53,159 bases of DNA. Origin: Campylobacterales bacterium (lineage in GTDB: Bacteria > Campylobacterota > Campylobacteria > Campylobacterales > Sulfurovaceae). The notes beneath the pieces were generated by a model. The model made no database searches. It was not told where the DNA came from and saw only the letters and a program-made list of their open reading frames with translations. Within the stretch, counting starts at the first letter, position 1; every line of letters starts with the position of its first letter. Below are positions 8,079-16,934 of the stretch, piece by piece. The stretch covers positions 1-53,159 of the forward strand of contig JACXUM010000013.1 of NCBI GenBank assembly GCA_014763895.1. Direction: 5' to 3'. The position numbers and the translations under genes were made by a program.

Positions 8079-9062
8079 ATGAATACGAGAGTGCAATTTG
8101 AAAGACTGTTCAATAATGAAATGACTCAAAATGAAGCGCGTCAATTTCTAATAGATCTTTACGAAAAAGGTGAAAGTGCCGAAGACATTGCAGCAGCAGC
8201 TTCAGTGATGAGGGATCACTCCGTTAAACTGCCGCTTTCTCATGAACTCAGGGAAAAAGCTATCGATGTTGTCGGAACAGGTGGGGATAGAAGCGGTAGT
8301 TTCAATATCTCGACAACGGTTTCACTGTTGCTTGCATCATTGGGATGTACCGTTGCAAAGCATGGGAATAGAAGCATTACCAGCAATTCAGGTTCAGCCG
8401 ATGTACTGGAAGCATTGGGGATCAATCTTAACCTTTCGGTGGGAAATCAGGTCAAGATGCTCGAAGAGACAGGATTTTGTTTTATCTTTGCGATGAACCA
8501 TCATCCCGCTATGAAACATATCATGCCGATAAGAAAATCGATCGACCATCGTACGATTTTCAACATTTTGGGTCCCTTGACCAATCCTGCCGGAGCTAGA
8601 AAATACCTTTTGGGTGTCTTTGATCCAAGCTATATCAAGCGTATGGCGGATGCCCTTTTGGAACTCGATGCCAAAAGGGCATTTGTCGTCAGCAGCCATG
8701 ACGGGATGGATGAGATCTCTCTTTCTGACAGAACATCCTTTGCCTATCTGGAAAACGGACGTATCAGTGAAGGTGAGATCAATCCTGAAGCATTCGGTTT
8801 TGCCTATGCGCCAAAAGTTGCGATATTAGGCGGTAATGCACATGTCAATGCACAGATCACCAGAGATATCTTTCTTGGTAATGAAGAGGGCCCTAAAAGA
8901 GATATCGTGATTTTAAATGCGGCGTTTGCTCTTTTTGCTGATGGCAACGTACGTGATATGCAAGAGGCTATTGCTATGGCAAGAGAGGGTATTGAAAGCA
9001 AAAAAGCTGCATTCCATTTGGAAGTGATGGCTCAAATAAGCCAGAAATTGTCAGGAAACTAA
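8079..9062 (+). CDS. trpD: Anthranilate phosphoribosyltransferase
   Basis: 327 aa. It joins anthranilate and phosphoribosyl pyrophosphate in tryptophan synthesis. Signatures are GTGGD (66-70) and KHGNRSITSNSGSADVLEAL (94-113), the phosphoribosyl and substrate loops, then NILGPLTNPA. The ATG at 8079 has GGAG six bases upstream and lies one base after the preceding stop; the alternative at 8067 would overlap that gene and lacks spacing. No other trp gene is nearby: it sits in a housekeeping operon with tsaE and lptB, so regulation with the rest of the tryptophan pathway is not visible here. Confidence 0.93.
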   Translation: MNTRVQFERLFNNEMTQNEARQFLIDLYEKGESAEDIAAAASVMRDHSVKLPLSHELREKAIDVVGTGGDRSGSFNISTTVSLLLASLGCTVAKHGNRSITSNSGSADVLEALGINLNLSVGNQVKMLEETGFCFIFAMNHHPAMKHIMPIRKSIDHRTIFNILGPLTNPAGARKYLLGVFDPSYIKRMADALLELDAKRAFVVSSHDGMDEISLSDRTSFAYLENGRISEGEINPEAFGFAYAPKVAILGGNAHVNAQITRDIFLGNEEGPKRDIVILNAAFALFADGNVRDMQEAIAMAREGIESKKAAFHLEVMAQISQKLSGN

Positions 9063-9064
9063 CA

Positions 9065-9478
9065 GTGGAGAAAGCGATCAGGGCGGCATTGGGTGAACTT
9101 GATAAGGTAGTCACCTATCTGGAAACCAATCTACCTAAGAATTGCATCATCTTTTTAAGGGGTGATCTGGCTGCCGGTAAAACGACCCTGACTCAGGCGA
9201 TCGCAAAAGGAAGAGGGGTGGAGGGTGAAGTGACTTCGCCTACTTTTTCTTTGCAGCACTGCTATGAAAAGGATCTCTATCATTATGACCTCTATCGTCT
9301 AGATCATGAAGAGTTTATGCAGATGGGATTGTTCGAAGAGTTTGAGAAAGAGGGCTGGCACATGGTAGAATGGGGAAGTGATGCATTATGGGAGTTTCTC
9401 AAAAATGCAGGCTATAATGTGGCAATGGTTACGATCGAACCGGTCGGCAATGAACGAGACTATAGGATAGAAAACTGA
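9065..9478 (+). CDS. tsaE: tRNA t6A37 biosynthesis ATPase TsaE
   Basis: 137 aa. It is the ATPase partner of TsaB and TsaD in adding threonylcarbamoyl to A37 of ANN-decoding tRNAs. A P-loop (GDLAAGKTT, 33-41), SPTF (about 58-61), the family motif HYDLYRL (about 76-82) and WGSDAL near the end identify it. It starts at GTG 9065, two bases after the trpD stop, and its stop overlaps the lptB ATG by one base, so it is tightly coupled in the operon. Confidence 0.92.
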   Translation: MEKAIRAALGELDKVVTYLETNLPKNCIIFLRGDLAAGKTTLTQAIAKGRGVEGEVTSPTFSLQHCYEKDLYHYDLYRLDHEEFMQMGLFEEFEKEGWHMVEWGSDALWEFLKNAGYNVAMVTIEPVGNERDYRIEN

Positions 9479-10200
9479 TGCATACACTTCAGGCCAACCA
9501 TCTTTCAAAAACGATCAAGAAAACAAAAATCGTACATGATATCTCTTTGGAAGTGAAAAGCAAAGAGGTCGTAGGACTGTTGGGGCCGAATGGAGCCGGT
9601 AAGACCACATCATTTTACATGGTATGCGGTTTGACAGGTGTAAGCGGCGGAGAAGTACTGCTTGATGGAAAAAATATCACAACTTTGCCGCTTAGCAGCA
9701 GGGCAAAATTGGGCATTGGGTATCTTCCACAAGAGTCAAGTATCTTTAAGGATCTTACGGTTGAAGAGAATCTGCTTATCGCTGCTGAAGCATTGAAGCT
9801 TCCAAAAGAGACTATCGCTCCACGGATCGAAAAACTTTTGGAGATCTTCAATATCGAACCGATCCGCAACCGCGAGGGGATACGTTTAAGCGGCGGTGAG
9901 AGAAGAAGGGTTGAGATCGCCAGAGCTTTGGTCGGGGAACCGAAATTTTTGTTGCTTGATGAACCGTTTGCCGGGGTCGATCCCATCGCAGTACTGGATA
10001 TCCAGAACATTATCAAGCAGTTGGTCGATTTGGAGATGGGCATTTTGATCACTGATCATAATGTCCGTGAAACGTTAGGTATCTGTGACAGAGCCTACGT
10101 CATGCGAAGCGGTGAGATGCTAGCATCAGGAAGCAGCGATGAGATAGCAAAAGATGAAAATGTCCGCAAATATTATCTTGGCGAGCACTTTACTTTTTAA
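9478..10200 (+). CDS. lptB: LPS-export ABC transporter ATPase
   Basis: 240 aa. It is the cytoplasmic ATPase that powers LptFG extraction of lipopolysaccharide and its passage over the LptCAD bridge. Walker A GPNGAGKTT (36-44), Q-loop YLPQESSIF (82-90), signature LSGGERRR (137-144), Walker B LLLDEP (158-163) with FAGVDP, and switch His194 in TDHNVRE are all present. The LptB-typical GVSGGEV and DHNVRETL wording is seen. It overlaps the tsaE stop. LptA and LptC are not in this window. Confidence 0.95.
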   Translation: MHTLQANHLSKTIKKTKIVHDISLEVKSKEVVGLLGPNGAGKTTSFYMVCGLTGVSGGEVLLDGKNITTLPLSSRAKLGIGYLPQESSIFKDLTVEENLLIAAEALKLPKETIAPRIEKLLEIFNIEPIRNREGIRLSGGERRRVEIARALVGEPKFLLLDEPFAGVDPIAVLDIQNIIKQLVDLEMGILITDHNVRETLGICDRAYVMRSGEMLASGSSDEIAKDENVRKYYLGEHFTF

Positions 10201-10214
10201 TCTATTTTCTCATA

Positions 10215-10967
10215 ATGAAACTATCCAAACTTAAAGCACTCCTGGATACCGAAGTGGCAAAGAGAAATACTCACTTTGAACTCTCCTATGAAAAACCTGA
10301 TCCTCTCTTGATCGCTTCCCGCTACAGGGATGAATCCATCGCGCTTATCTGTGCCTTGTTCGCTTACGGAAATGCCCATCGCATCATCGCATTTCTGGAT
10401 AGTTTGGATTTTGCTTTATTAGACGAAAATGAAAATACGATCCGATCTACTTTGCAAAAACACTATTACCGATTCCAAAAAAGGGAAGATGTCATAGCGC
10501 TATTCATTGCTTTAAAACGTCTTAAAGAACAGGATACTTTAGAGAATATTTTTTATCGGGGATATTCAAGAAGATCAGATATTTTGGATGGCTTATGGGA
10601 ACTTATTTCAACGCTTAAAAGTTTTTATCCGCACGAGAGTTACGGGTATGATTTTTTGGTAGGGAATGTTCCTGAACGTATCGAAAAAGCGGGAACTTAT
10701 AAACGCTACTTGATGTTTTTGCGTTGGATGGTCAGAGGGGATGCACTTGATATGGGACTGTGGCAGAAAATAGACAAAAAAGATCTTTTGGTGCCTTTGG
10801 ATACCCATACTTTCAAGGTTTCCAGAAAATTGGGACTGCTAAAACGCAAAAGTTATGATATGAAAGCGGTACTTGAACTTACTGACACACTTAGAAAGTT
10901 TGATCCTGATGATCCTGTGAAATACGATTTTGCACTTTATCGGCTGGGACAGGAGGGGCTGGTTTGA
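10215..10967 (+). CDS. DUF2400 (TIGR02757) family protein
   Basis: 250 aa. ASRYRDESIALICALFAYGNAHRI (about residues 34-57), FIALKRL and MFLRWMVRG followed by LVPLDTHTFKVSRKLGLLKR mark the DUF2400/TIGR02757 family. Its members have a helical fold reminiscent of helix-hairpin-helix DNA glycosylases, but no experimental role known to me. It starts 14 bases after the lptB stop and is the last gene of the trpD-tsaE-lptB run. Confidence 0.85.
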   Translation: MKLSKLKALLDTEVAKRNTHFELSYEKPDPLLIASRYRDESIALICALFAYGNAHRIIAFLDSLDFALLDENENTIRSTLQKHYYRFQKREDVIALFIALKRLKEQDTLENIFYRGYSRRSDILDGLWELISTLKSFYPHESYGYDFLVGNVPERIEKAGTYKRYLMFLRWMVRGDALDMGLWQKIDKKDLLVPLDTHTFKVSRKLGLLKRKSYDMKAVLELTDTLRKFDPDDPVKYDFALYRLGQEGLV

Positions 10968-11088
10968 TTTTTGTTTCCTTATTATTTTTGGCACACATAA
11001 AGGAATTGTAATTTAAGATATGAGTGAATCCGAAGAACTTGAGTCTGTTTACATATACTGGCTTAGACTATGTTAAGGAGTTAAAATA

Positions 11089-11389
11089 ATGATAGAAATA
11101 AAAAAAAGCACCTGTGGGAAGTCTTATTGCTTATTTTGGTGCAAACCCTGATGATTTTCCTTATGTTGAAACTACTATTTTTAAAGTAAAAAATGGTGGT
11201 TTTGACATTTGGGATGAAAAAGTACAAATGAGCATACTAAAAAGTTTAAATAAAGAGGAACTAAAATATTTAGTAAAAATGTGTAATCAGATATTTGAAG
11301 AAGAATGGGACGAGTTTAGTATTGTTACTGGATATACTTTAGATGAATTAAAACAGCTTAAAAATTTTATAAAATCTGAATTTTTATAA
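11089..11389 (+). pseudogene. Unknown small acidic protein gene, frameshifted in a poly-A run
   Basis: The best ribosome site is AAGGAG ending eight bases before the ATG at 11089. From there the frame reads MIEIKKS and hits a stop after 20 codons. Deleting one A from the A8 run at 11100-11107 gives MIEIKKAPVGSLIAYFG, joining the frame that continues to 11389 (about 99 aa). Read as is, only a GTG at 11114 opens this frame (91 aa). The protein is acidic and helical (KEELKYLVKMCNQIFEEEWDEF; YTLDELKQLKNFIKSEF). It is more AT-rich than its neighbours and sits between a DUF2400 gene and atpB, so it may be acquired. The style recalls small immunity proteins, but I recognise no family. Confidence 0.6.
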
Positions 11390-11405
11390 AATAAAACCAA
11401 TCGAT

Positions 11406-11430
11406 CGCTGAGTTGCAGCGTGTTCTTTTT
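11406..11430 (+). terminator. Probable intrinsic terminator after the 11.1-kb gene
   Basis: CGCTG and CAGCG pair around AGTTG and are followed by TGTTCTTTTT. The stem is short (5 bp) but GC-rich and the T-run is in the right place. It would separate the small frameshifted gene from atpB. Confidence 0.5.
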
Positions 11431-11510
11431 CATGATATGGAGCTAGGTATTATGACCCTCGCACCTCTGTGTGGCAGAGTCCTGTTGTGTAATTCTAAGT
11501 ATAAAAAGGG

Positions 11511-11516
11511 TATAAT
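11511..11516 (+). promoter_or_regulatory. Promoter -10 box (TATAAT) for atpB
   Basis: A perfect TATAAT lies 33 bases before the atpB ATG in an AT-rich tract. The -35 match is poor, as is common in Campylobacterota. Confidence 0.6.
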
Positions 11517-11548
11517 CCACAAAATATTATCTAAGAAGAGGATGTTCT

Positions 11549-12268
11549 ATGGAAGGTGTATTTACCTATTTGGGTGCTATTTTCGGACATGGCGATGCCA
11601 TGTTGATCGCACATTTAATCTTGGTAGCCGTGATCGTACTGTTTATCGCAAAAATGGCGTCAAAAAGTTTCAGAGCCGTGCCTACAGGTGCACAAAACGT
11701 GATGGAAGCGTATCTTGGCGGTGTTATTTCTATGGGGAAAGATGTTATCGGTGAAGAACTTGCCAGAAAATATCTACCGCTTGTAGCGACAGTCGGACTT
11801 TTCATTTTTGTTTCAAACGTGATCGGTATCATCCCTGGATTTGAATCTCCGACATCAAACATCAACGTAACATTGCCGTTGGCTCTCATGGTGTTTGTAT
11901 ACTACAATTTTGAAGGTATCAGAAAACAAGGTATCGTTCACTATATTGCTCACTTTGCAGGGCCTGTAAAATTGCTTGCCCCCTTGATGTTCCCTATCGA
12001 GATTGTTTCTCACATCTCTAGAATTGTTTCTCTTTCCTTCCGACTTTTCGGTAACATCAAGGGTGATGATCTTTTCTTGTGGGTACTTTTAATGTTGGTT
12101 CCGTGGATTGCTCCACTTCCGGCTTATCTCTTGCTTTCCTTCTCGGCATTATTGCAGACATTTGTATTTATGATCCTTATCTATGTGTACCTTGCCGGTG
12201 CTGTAGCGATCGATGAAGAACATGAAAAAGCGCCGAATCCGGTAGTAGATACGATCGGTGCAGTTTAA
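11549..12268 (+). CDS. atpB: F0F1 ATP synthase subunit a
   Basis: 239 aa integral membrane subunit of the F0 sector that forms the proton half-channels against the c-ring. It has about five or six transmembrane helices, the essential arginine in SLSFRLFGN (Arg165), and the conserved N-terminal region [18 protein letters not shown] (87-104). The ATG at 11549 is preceded by an AAGAGGA site, and a TATAAT lies just upstream. As in other Campylobacterota, atpB stands apart from the main atp operon; the other subunits are not in the window. A small two-helix membrane protein follows 16 bases later. Confidence 0.95.
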   Translation: MEGVFTYLGAIFGHGDAMLIAHLILVAVIVLFIAKMASKSFRAVPTGAQNVMEAYLGGVISMGKDVIGEELARKYLPLVATVGLFIFVSNVIGIIPGFESPTSNINVTLPLALMVFVYYNFEGIRKQGIVHYIAHFAGPVKLLAPLMFPIEIVSHISRIVSLSFRLFGNIKGDDLFLWVLLMLVPWIAPLPAYLLLSFSALLQTFVFMILIYVYLAGAVAIDEEHEKAPNPVVDTIGAV

Positions 12269-12284
12269 TCTATAGAACTTTCCC

Positions 12285-12563
12285 ATGAGACTGCAAAGCC
12301 ATAAGCTTAACTTTGTGGTCAACTTTTTACTCGGTGTTGCATGGGCATTTGTGCTCATCGGCGCCGTTACTTCTTTTTTATCATTTTTTCAAACAGATTT
12401 TTTGTTCGCATTTGTCAGCGCGGTTATTGCTGCATTGCCAGGGTTGTTTGCGGTATTGCTGCTTGAACATTTTATCACGGTTCAGCAACAGGCTGAAGAG
12501 ATGAAAAAGCAGACTAGATTGCTTGAAGAACTTCTTCAAAATCTGAAGCAAGAGATTCAATGA
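12285..12563 (+). CDS. Small two-helix membrane protein with coiled-coil tail
   Basis: 92 aa. Two hydrophobic helices (about residues 9-33 and 40-61) are followed by a charged coiled-coil-like tail (QQQAEEMKKQTRLLEELLQNLKQEI). It starts 16 bases after atpB and its stop overlaps the next ATG, so it belongs to the atpB transcript. I do not recognise the family. The position suggests a link to the membrane or ATP synthase, but that is inference from context only. Confidence 0.65.
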   Translation: MRLQSHKLNFVVNFLLGVAWAFVLIGAVTSFLSFFQTDFLFAFVSAVIAALPGLFAVLLLEHFITVQQQAEEMKKQTRLLEELLQNLKQEIQ

Positions 12564-13099
12564 TCTTTTATGCCGTCACCGATCCTTCAACATTGGATTT
12601 TAAGCATTTGGATGCCGATCTTGAACGTATCGCCCATAAAGCATCGATGATCGTTTATCGTGACAAGTATAATGCGGATTATGCCTCACAGGCTAAAACG
12701 TTTATAGACCATGCAAGAAAATTTGGATTTGACAAGGTAGTTCTTCATGGAGACGTAGAATTGGCAGAAAGATATAATGCGCATGGAGTGCATCTTCGAA
12801 GCGATCAGTTTGGTCAGATCAGCACGGCAAAATCGAAAGGTTTGTTTGTGATAGTCAGTACCCATTCAACCCAAGAAGCCAAAGAGGCTCAGGCTTTGGG
12901 TTCAGATATGGTCACCTTCAGCCCGATCTTTGAAACACCGAATAAGGGAAAGCCGGTTGGTTTAGAAGCTTTAAGGGAGGTAGTTCACAGTGTTTCGATA
13001 CCGGTCATTGCATTGGGCGGTATTCTTAATGATGAACAGATCAAAGCCTGCAAAGAAGCAGGTGCATCAGGCATCGCGTCCATCCGCTATTTTGCATAA
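12560..13099 (+). CDS. Thiamine phosphate synthase-like protein (ThiE/TenI family)
   Basis: 179 aa TIM-barrel protein. YAVTDP at the start, VYRDKYN, HGVHLRSDQ (about 75-83), SPIFETPNKGKPVG and IPVIALGGI are the ThiE/TenI family landmarks. It is shorter than usual ThiE (about 200-220 aa) and has YRDK where ThiE normally shows QLR-K for the pyrimidine substrate, so TenI-like or divergent ThiE activity is possible. Its ATG overlaps the preceding stop (ATGA), so the two are translationally coupled. No other thiamine genes are near. Confidence 0.8.
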   Translation: MIFYAVTDPSTLDFKHLDADLERIAHKASMIVYRDKYNADYASQAKTFIDHARKFGFDKVVLHGDVELAERYNAHGVHLRSDQFGQISTAKSKGLFVIVSTHSTQEAKEAQALGSDMVTFSPIFETPNKGKPVGLEALREVVHSVSIPVIALGGILNDEQIKACKEAGASGIASIRYFA

Positions 13100-13108
13100 A
13101 CCAACTCT

Positions 13109-13819
13109 CTAAAGTACAAGAGAAGAGACCAGTCCGATCAATCCGCCAAAAACTCCTCCCCAAAGCACAAGCCATCCCAAATGTTCATGGATCAGTTTTT
13201 GAATCAACTCTTTGACCATTTGGGGAGTAAGTTCATTCAGCCTCTGTGTTACGATCTTTTCGATAGCAGACATGAAATCATCACTCAAGGATGAATGTTG
13301 CAGATGTTGGTGCAGCTGCGTTTTGAACAGGTCTGAATCAACGATCGAGCTTACTGCTTTTTTAAGTTTATTGGAAAACGGTTCTCTGAGGGTTTCCAAA
13401 GTGCTTTGCCCTCCGAACATTGAAATCATTCCTCCGAACTTGGATTCCATCAAGGTTGCCAAAAGCGCATCGAAAGCAGGGCTGAAATCGGCAGATTCTA
13501 CCAATGGGGCAAGATCGAGCTTTTGATCTTCCTTCTGGAAAAAAGCATCGATTTTTTCTTTGGTAAAAAACTGGTTCATGACAAGCGTACGAATCGCTGT
13601 TTTGAAGGTCTCAAAATTTTTTTCAATGACGCCCGAGCCATACAAACCGGGTACTTTTTCAAAGAGCATATGAATGGCGATCTGGTTTGTCAGTGCTCCA
13701 GATAGTGCAAAAAGTCCAGTATAAAGCAAGGCTGAATGATAGGTTTGAGGTACGATATAGGATGATCCGATCAGTAAGAGTGAAACGACGTTTGTCAGTG
13801 TGGATTTTGAAAGAGACAT
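13109..13819 (-). CDS. DUF445 family membrane protein
   Basis: 236 aa. Hydrophobic helices lie at the N-terminus (about 8-25 and 30-50) and the C-terminus (about 213-236), around a soluble helical centre. ALTNQIAIHMLFEKVPGLYGSGVIEKN is the DUF445 (YheB-like) signature. The ATG at 13819 lies seven bases after AAGGAG; the GTG at 13825 is too close to that site. It is convergent with the ThiE-like gene (9-base gap) and divergent from gatB. Function unknown. Confidence 0.82.
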   Translation of the reverse strand: MSLSKSTLTNVVSLLLIGSSYIVPQTYHSALLYTGLFALSGALTNQIAIHMLFEKVPGLYGSGVIEKNFETFKTAIRTLVMNQFFTKEKIDAFFQKEDQKLDLAPLVESADFSPAFDALLATLMESKFGGMISMFGGQSTLETLREPFSNKLKKAVSSIVDSDLFKTQLHQHLQHSSLSDDFMSAIEKIVTQRLNELTPQMVKELIQKLIHEHLGWLVLWGGVFGGLIGLVSSLVL

Positions 13820-13885
13820 AAGCACTCCTTTTTTGAATGGTATCGTATCTAAAAAAGTTTCATCTGCCCTAAATAAGCAAAACGC

Positions 13886-13891
13886 TATAAT
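13886..13891 (+). promoter_or_regulatory. Promoter -10 box (TATAAT) for gatB
   Basis: A perfect TATAAT lies 42 bases before the gatB ATG, in the divergent region shared with the DUF445 gene. Confidence 0.6.
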
Positions 13892-13932
13892 AAGTTTAAT
13901 TCTATTTAGTCATCTTTTAAAGGAAAATCATT

Positions 13933-15363
13933 ATGTTTGAAACCGTTATCGGTCTTGAAGTTCACGTTCAGCTTAACACAAAGACAAAACTTTTCTGTGC
14001 CTGCCCGACCTCTTTTGCGGAGCATCAGAATATCAATACCTGTCCGACATGTTTGGCTTTGCCTGGAGCCCTTCCGGTAGTCAACAAAGAAGCGGCGATC
14101 AAAGCGATGCGTTTTGGATATGCGATCAATGCCGATGTCAACCACCGTTCTACATTTGACAGAAAGTCCTATTTTTATCCGGACAGCCCGATGGCCTATC
14201 AGATCACGCAGCTTCACAAAGCGATTGTTCAAAACGGTGAGCTTTTCATCGATCTTGAAGACGGTTCACAAAAACGTATCGGTATCACACAGGCGCACCT
14301 TGAAGCCGATGCAGGAAAAAACATGCATGAAGGGGCTATCTCAAAAGTCGATCTAAACCGTGCTGGTACGCCTCTTCTTGAGATCGTTTCACAGCCCGAT
14401 ATGCGAAGTGCCGATGAAGCGGTGGCTTACTTGAAAAAACTCCATGCGACTGTACGTTATCTTGACATTAGTGATGCCAACATGCAGGAAGGTTCATTTC
14501 GATGCGACGTGAACGTTTCGATCCGGCCAAAAGGCCAGGAGGCTTATGGAACAAGGGTTGAGATCAAAAACATCAACTCCTTTAGATTCGTAGCACAGGC
14601 GATCGCCTATGAGGTGCAAAGACAAACCGAAGCCTATGAGGATGGTGTATATGATCAGGAAGTATATCAGGAGACACGCTTATGGGATGTTGCCAAAGGG
14701 GTAACAAAGTCGATGCGAGGCAAGGAAGAAGCAGCAGATTACCGTTATTTCCCGGATCCTGACCTTAGGGCGCTTATCGTAACGGATGAGATGATAGATG
14801 AGGCCAAGAAGATGCCTGAACTGCCTGATGCTAAAGTCAAACGCTACATTGAAGAACTTGGTACTAAAAAAGAAGATGCATTGGTCATCACGGCAAATAA
14901 AGAAATGGCATACTATTTTGAAGAGATGCTCAAGCACGGTGCTACGCCAAAGACTGCTGTGACATGGCTGACTTCAGAACTTCTTGGACGTCTTAACAAA
15001 GCAAGTATTTCCATTGAGAACTCACCCGTGGATGCCAAAACATTAGGTGAATTGATCTCCAAAATCGAAGATGACACCATCTCTGGTAAAGGTGCCAAAG
15101 ATGTGCTGGATTTCATGATGGAAAATGAAAGCAGGGATATCAATGCGATCATTGATCAGCTTGGTCTTGTACAGGTCAGTGATGATGGTGCTATCCTGGC
15201 GATCATCGATGAGATCCTTGCAAACAACCAGGAGAAAGTAGCCGAATATAAATCAGGGAAAGATAAATTGTTTGGATTCTTCGTCGGGCAGGTCATGAAA
15301 GTAAGTAAAGGATCTGCAAACCCAGGGAAGGTCAACGACCTGCTCAAGCAAAGACTTGATTGA
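13933..15363 (+). CDS. gatB: Asp-tRNA(Asn)/Glu-tRNA(Gln) amidotransferase subunit B
   Basis: 476 aa. With GatA and GatC it turns misacylated Glu-tRNA(Gln) (and Asp-tRNA(Asn)) into the correct amide forms. Signatures: [20 protein letters not shown] at the N-terminus, [28 protein letters not shown], the [17 protein letters not shown] block, and the C-terminal GatB/YqeY tail domain (about 330-476, ending [11 protein letters not shown]). AAAGGA precedes the ATG by eight bases. GatA and GatC are elsewhere. Confidence 0.96.
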   Translation: MFETVIGLEVHVQLNTKTKLFCACPTSFAEHQNINTCPTCLALPGALPVVNKEAAIKAMRFGYAINADVNHRSTFDRKSYFYPDSPMAYQITQLHKAIVQNGELFIDLEDGSQKRIGITQAHLEADAGKNMHEGAISKVDLNRAGTPLLEIVSQPDMRSADEAVAYLKKLHATVRYLDISDANMQEGSFRCDVNVSIRPKGQEAYGTRVEIKNINSFRFVAQAIAYEVQRQTEAYEDGVYDQEVYQETRLWDVAKGVTKSMRGKEEAADYRYFPDPDLRALIVTDEMIDEAKKMPELPDAKVKRYIEELGTKKEDALVITANKEMAYYFEEMLKHGATPKTAVTWLTSELLGRLNKASISIENSPVDAKTLGELISKIEDDTISGKGAKDVLDFMMENESRDINAIIDQLGLVQVSDDGAILAIIDEILANNQEKVAEYKSGKDKLFGFFVGQVMKVSKGSANPGKVNDLLKQRLD

Positions 15364-15390
15364 TTTTGAATTCATCTAAAAGGATAGAAC

Positions 15391-16932
15391 GTGAATCAGC
15401 TTATTTTGAACATTGCTTTAGCTCTTTTGCGTTCCAAAAAGTATAAATCTGTCAAATCATTTGTCAGGGACATACTCAACAATCCTTTAAATCCCTACAA
15501 AAAATATCTCGATCTTACGATTGTTTTTTTAATTATCTCTTCTGTTCTTATTCTTATCTATGAAGTAAAAAACCCGGTACCAGAATGGATGTATGATTAT
15601 GATTTTTATGTGGTATCACTCATTTTTCTGATCGAATATATTTTGCGAGTGTGGGTACATAACGATATGAGTCAATTGATAATCGATGCTCACAAAGAAT
15701 CGGAATTTCTCGGAAAAGAGTTTCAAATAGCATCTGCAATTAAAACTGGGATGATGGAAAAAATACATTATATGTTGACACCTTCGGCGATCATCGATCT
15801 TCTTGCGATTTTTCCTGCATACAGACCACTGAGGGTGCTTCGTATCTTTGTACTTTTCAGGATGCTTAAACTCTTGCGTTATACCAAAAGCATTACACAG
15901 TTTACCGAGGTACTTTCAAGTAAACGTTTTGAACTTTTAACACTTTTGTTTATTCTGATTTTCATCGTGTTGACAGCCGGACTCGCAATCTATGTGATGG
16001 AAGAAGAGCATAATGCGCATATTAATTCGCTTTTTGACGGTATCTACTGGGCTTTGGTGACGATCTCGACAGTCGGATACGGCGATATCTCTCCGGTGAC
16101 AGACGGAGGGCGTTCCATATCCATGATTGCGATCGTCAGTGGTATCGCTATGATCTCGTTTGCTACTTCGGTGATCGTTTCCGCATTTTCGGAGAAACTG
16201 GTAGAACTCAAAGAGAACCGTATCATTGAAAATGTCAACAAAAAAAAGGAATTTTTGATCGTATGCGGATACGGCCAGATGGCAAAAATGTTTATTGCAC
16301 AAACAGATGGACAAAAATATAACTTTGTCATCCTGGAAAAAGATCCGCAAAAAGCTCAACAGGCACAAAAAGACGGTTATGATGTGATCCAGGAGGATGC
16401 CAGCCGTTACGAGACCTTAAGTAAATTTAATGCCGCACATGCAAAAATCACAGTACTTTGCCTTGCCAGCAGTGATGTGGAAAACATCTATATCACGCTT
16501 AATGCCAAAAGTATTTCTCGCAAGATTCAGGTCATCGCCAGAGCAAGTAGCGCTCAGATGATTAAAAAGTTTGAACTGGCAGGAGCGGACCATATCCTTC
16601 TTCCCAATATGGTGGCATATACGATGATACGTACTGCAATCGCCTATCCGACAATGTATAAAGCAGTGCATGCGATCCTGACAGGAAAAAATATTGCCCG
16701 TATCGATGAAGTAAGGGTTTACGAGCATGACGGCTTGCATGATAAACGGGTTGGTGAGATAGATTTTAAAACCTATAAGCTCCTTTTTATCGGTATTTAT
16801 AGAGATAAGGAAGAGTTTATGTTCATTCCGTCCAAAGATGAAATACTACAGCTTGGAGATGTACTGCTTGTAATGGGAAGAGAGCTCAGTTTGAATTATT
16901 TCATGGAAAATTACCAGGGAGGGTTGAAATAA
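15391..16932 (+). CDS. Voltage-sensor-type potassium channel with RCK (TrkA-N/TrkA-C) domains
   Basis: 513 aa. Six transmembrane segments: S1 about 42-58, S2 72-88, S4 with repeated Arg (145, 148, 151, 157, 163), S5 about 181-203, pore helix, selectivity filter TVGYGD (227-232), S6 about 243-268. A cytoplasmic RCK domain follows with the nucleotide-binding GYGQMAK (293-299), and then a TrkA-C domain to the end. It would conduct K+ under control of voltage and a ligand such as NAD(H), a nucleotide or Ca2+. It starts with GTG at 15391 in the gatB transcript and is followed two bases later by a separate RCK protein, a likely partner. Confidence 0.9.
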   Translation: MNQLILNIALALLRSKKYKSVKSFVRDILNNPLNPYKKYLDLTIVFLIISSVLILIYEVKNPVPEWMYDYDFYVVSLIFLIEYILRVWVHNDMSQLIIDAHKESEFLGKEFQIASAIKTGMMEKIHYMLTPSAIIDLLAIFPAYRPLRVLRIFVLFRMLKLLRYTKSITQFTEVLSSKRFELLTLLFILIFIVLTAGLAIYVMEEEHNAHINSLFDGIYWALVTISTVGYGDISPVTDGGRSISMIAIVSGIAMISFATSVIVSAFSEKLVELKENRIIENVNKKKEFLIVCGYGQMAKMFIAQTDGQKYNFVILEKDPQKAQQAQKDGYDVIQEDASRYETLSKFNAAHAKITVLCLASSDVENIYITLNAKSISRKIQVIARASSAQMIKKFELAGADHILLPNMVAYTMIRTAIAYPTMYKAVHAILTGKNIARIDEVRVYEHDGLHDKRVGEIDFKTYKLLFIGIYRDKEEFMFIPSKDEILQLGDVLLVMGRELSLNYFMENYQGGLK

Positions 16933-16934
16933 AT

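Noticed and set aside
10968-11088. An 18-codon ORF at 11020-11076
   Set aside because: Too short, with only a distant AAGGA and no likeness to anything known.
11431-11510. tRNA-like cloverleaf upstream of atpB
   Set aside because: A CTCTG-TGTGG-CAGAG stem is present, but there is no acceptor stem or T-loop consensus.
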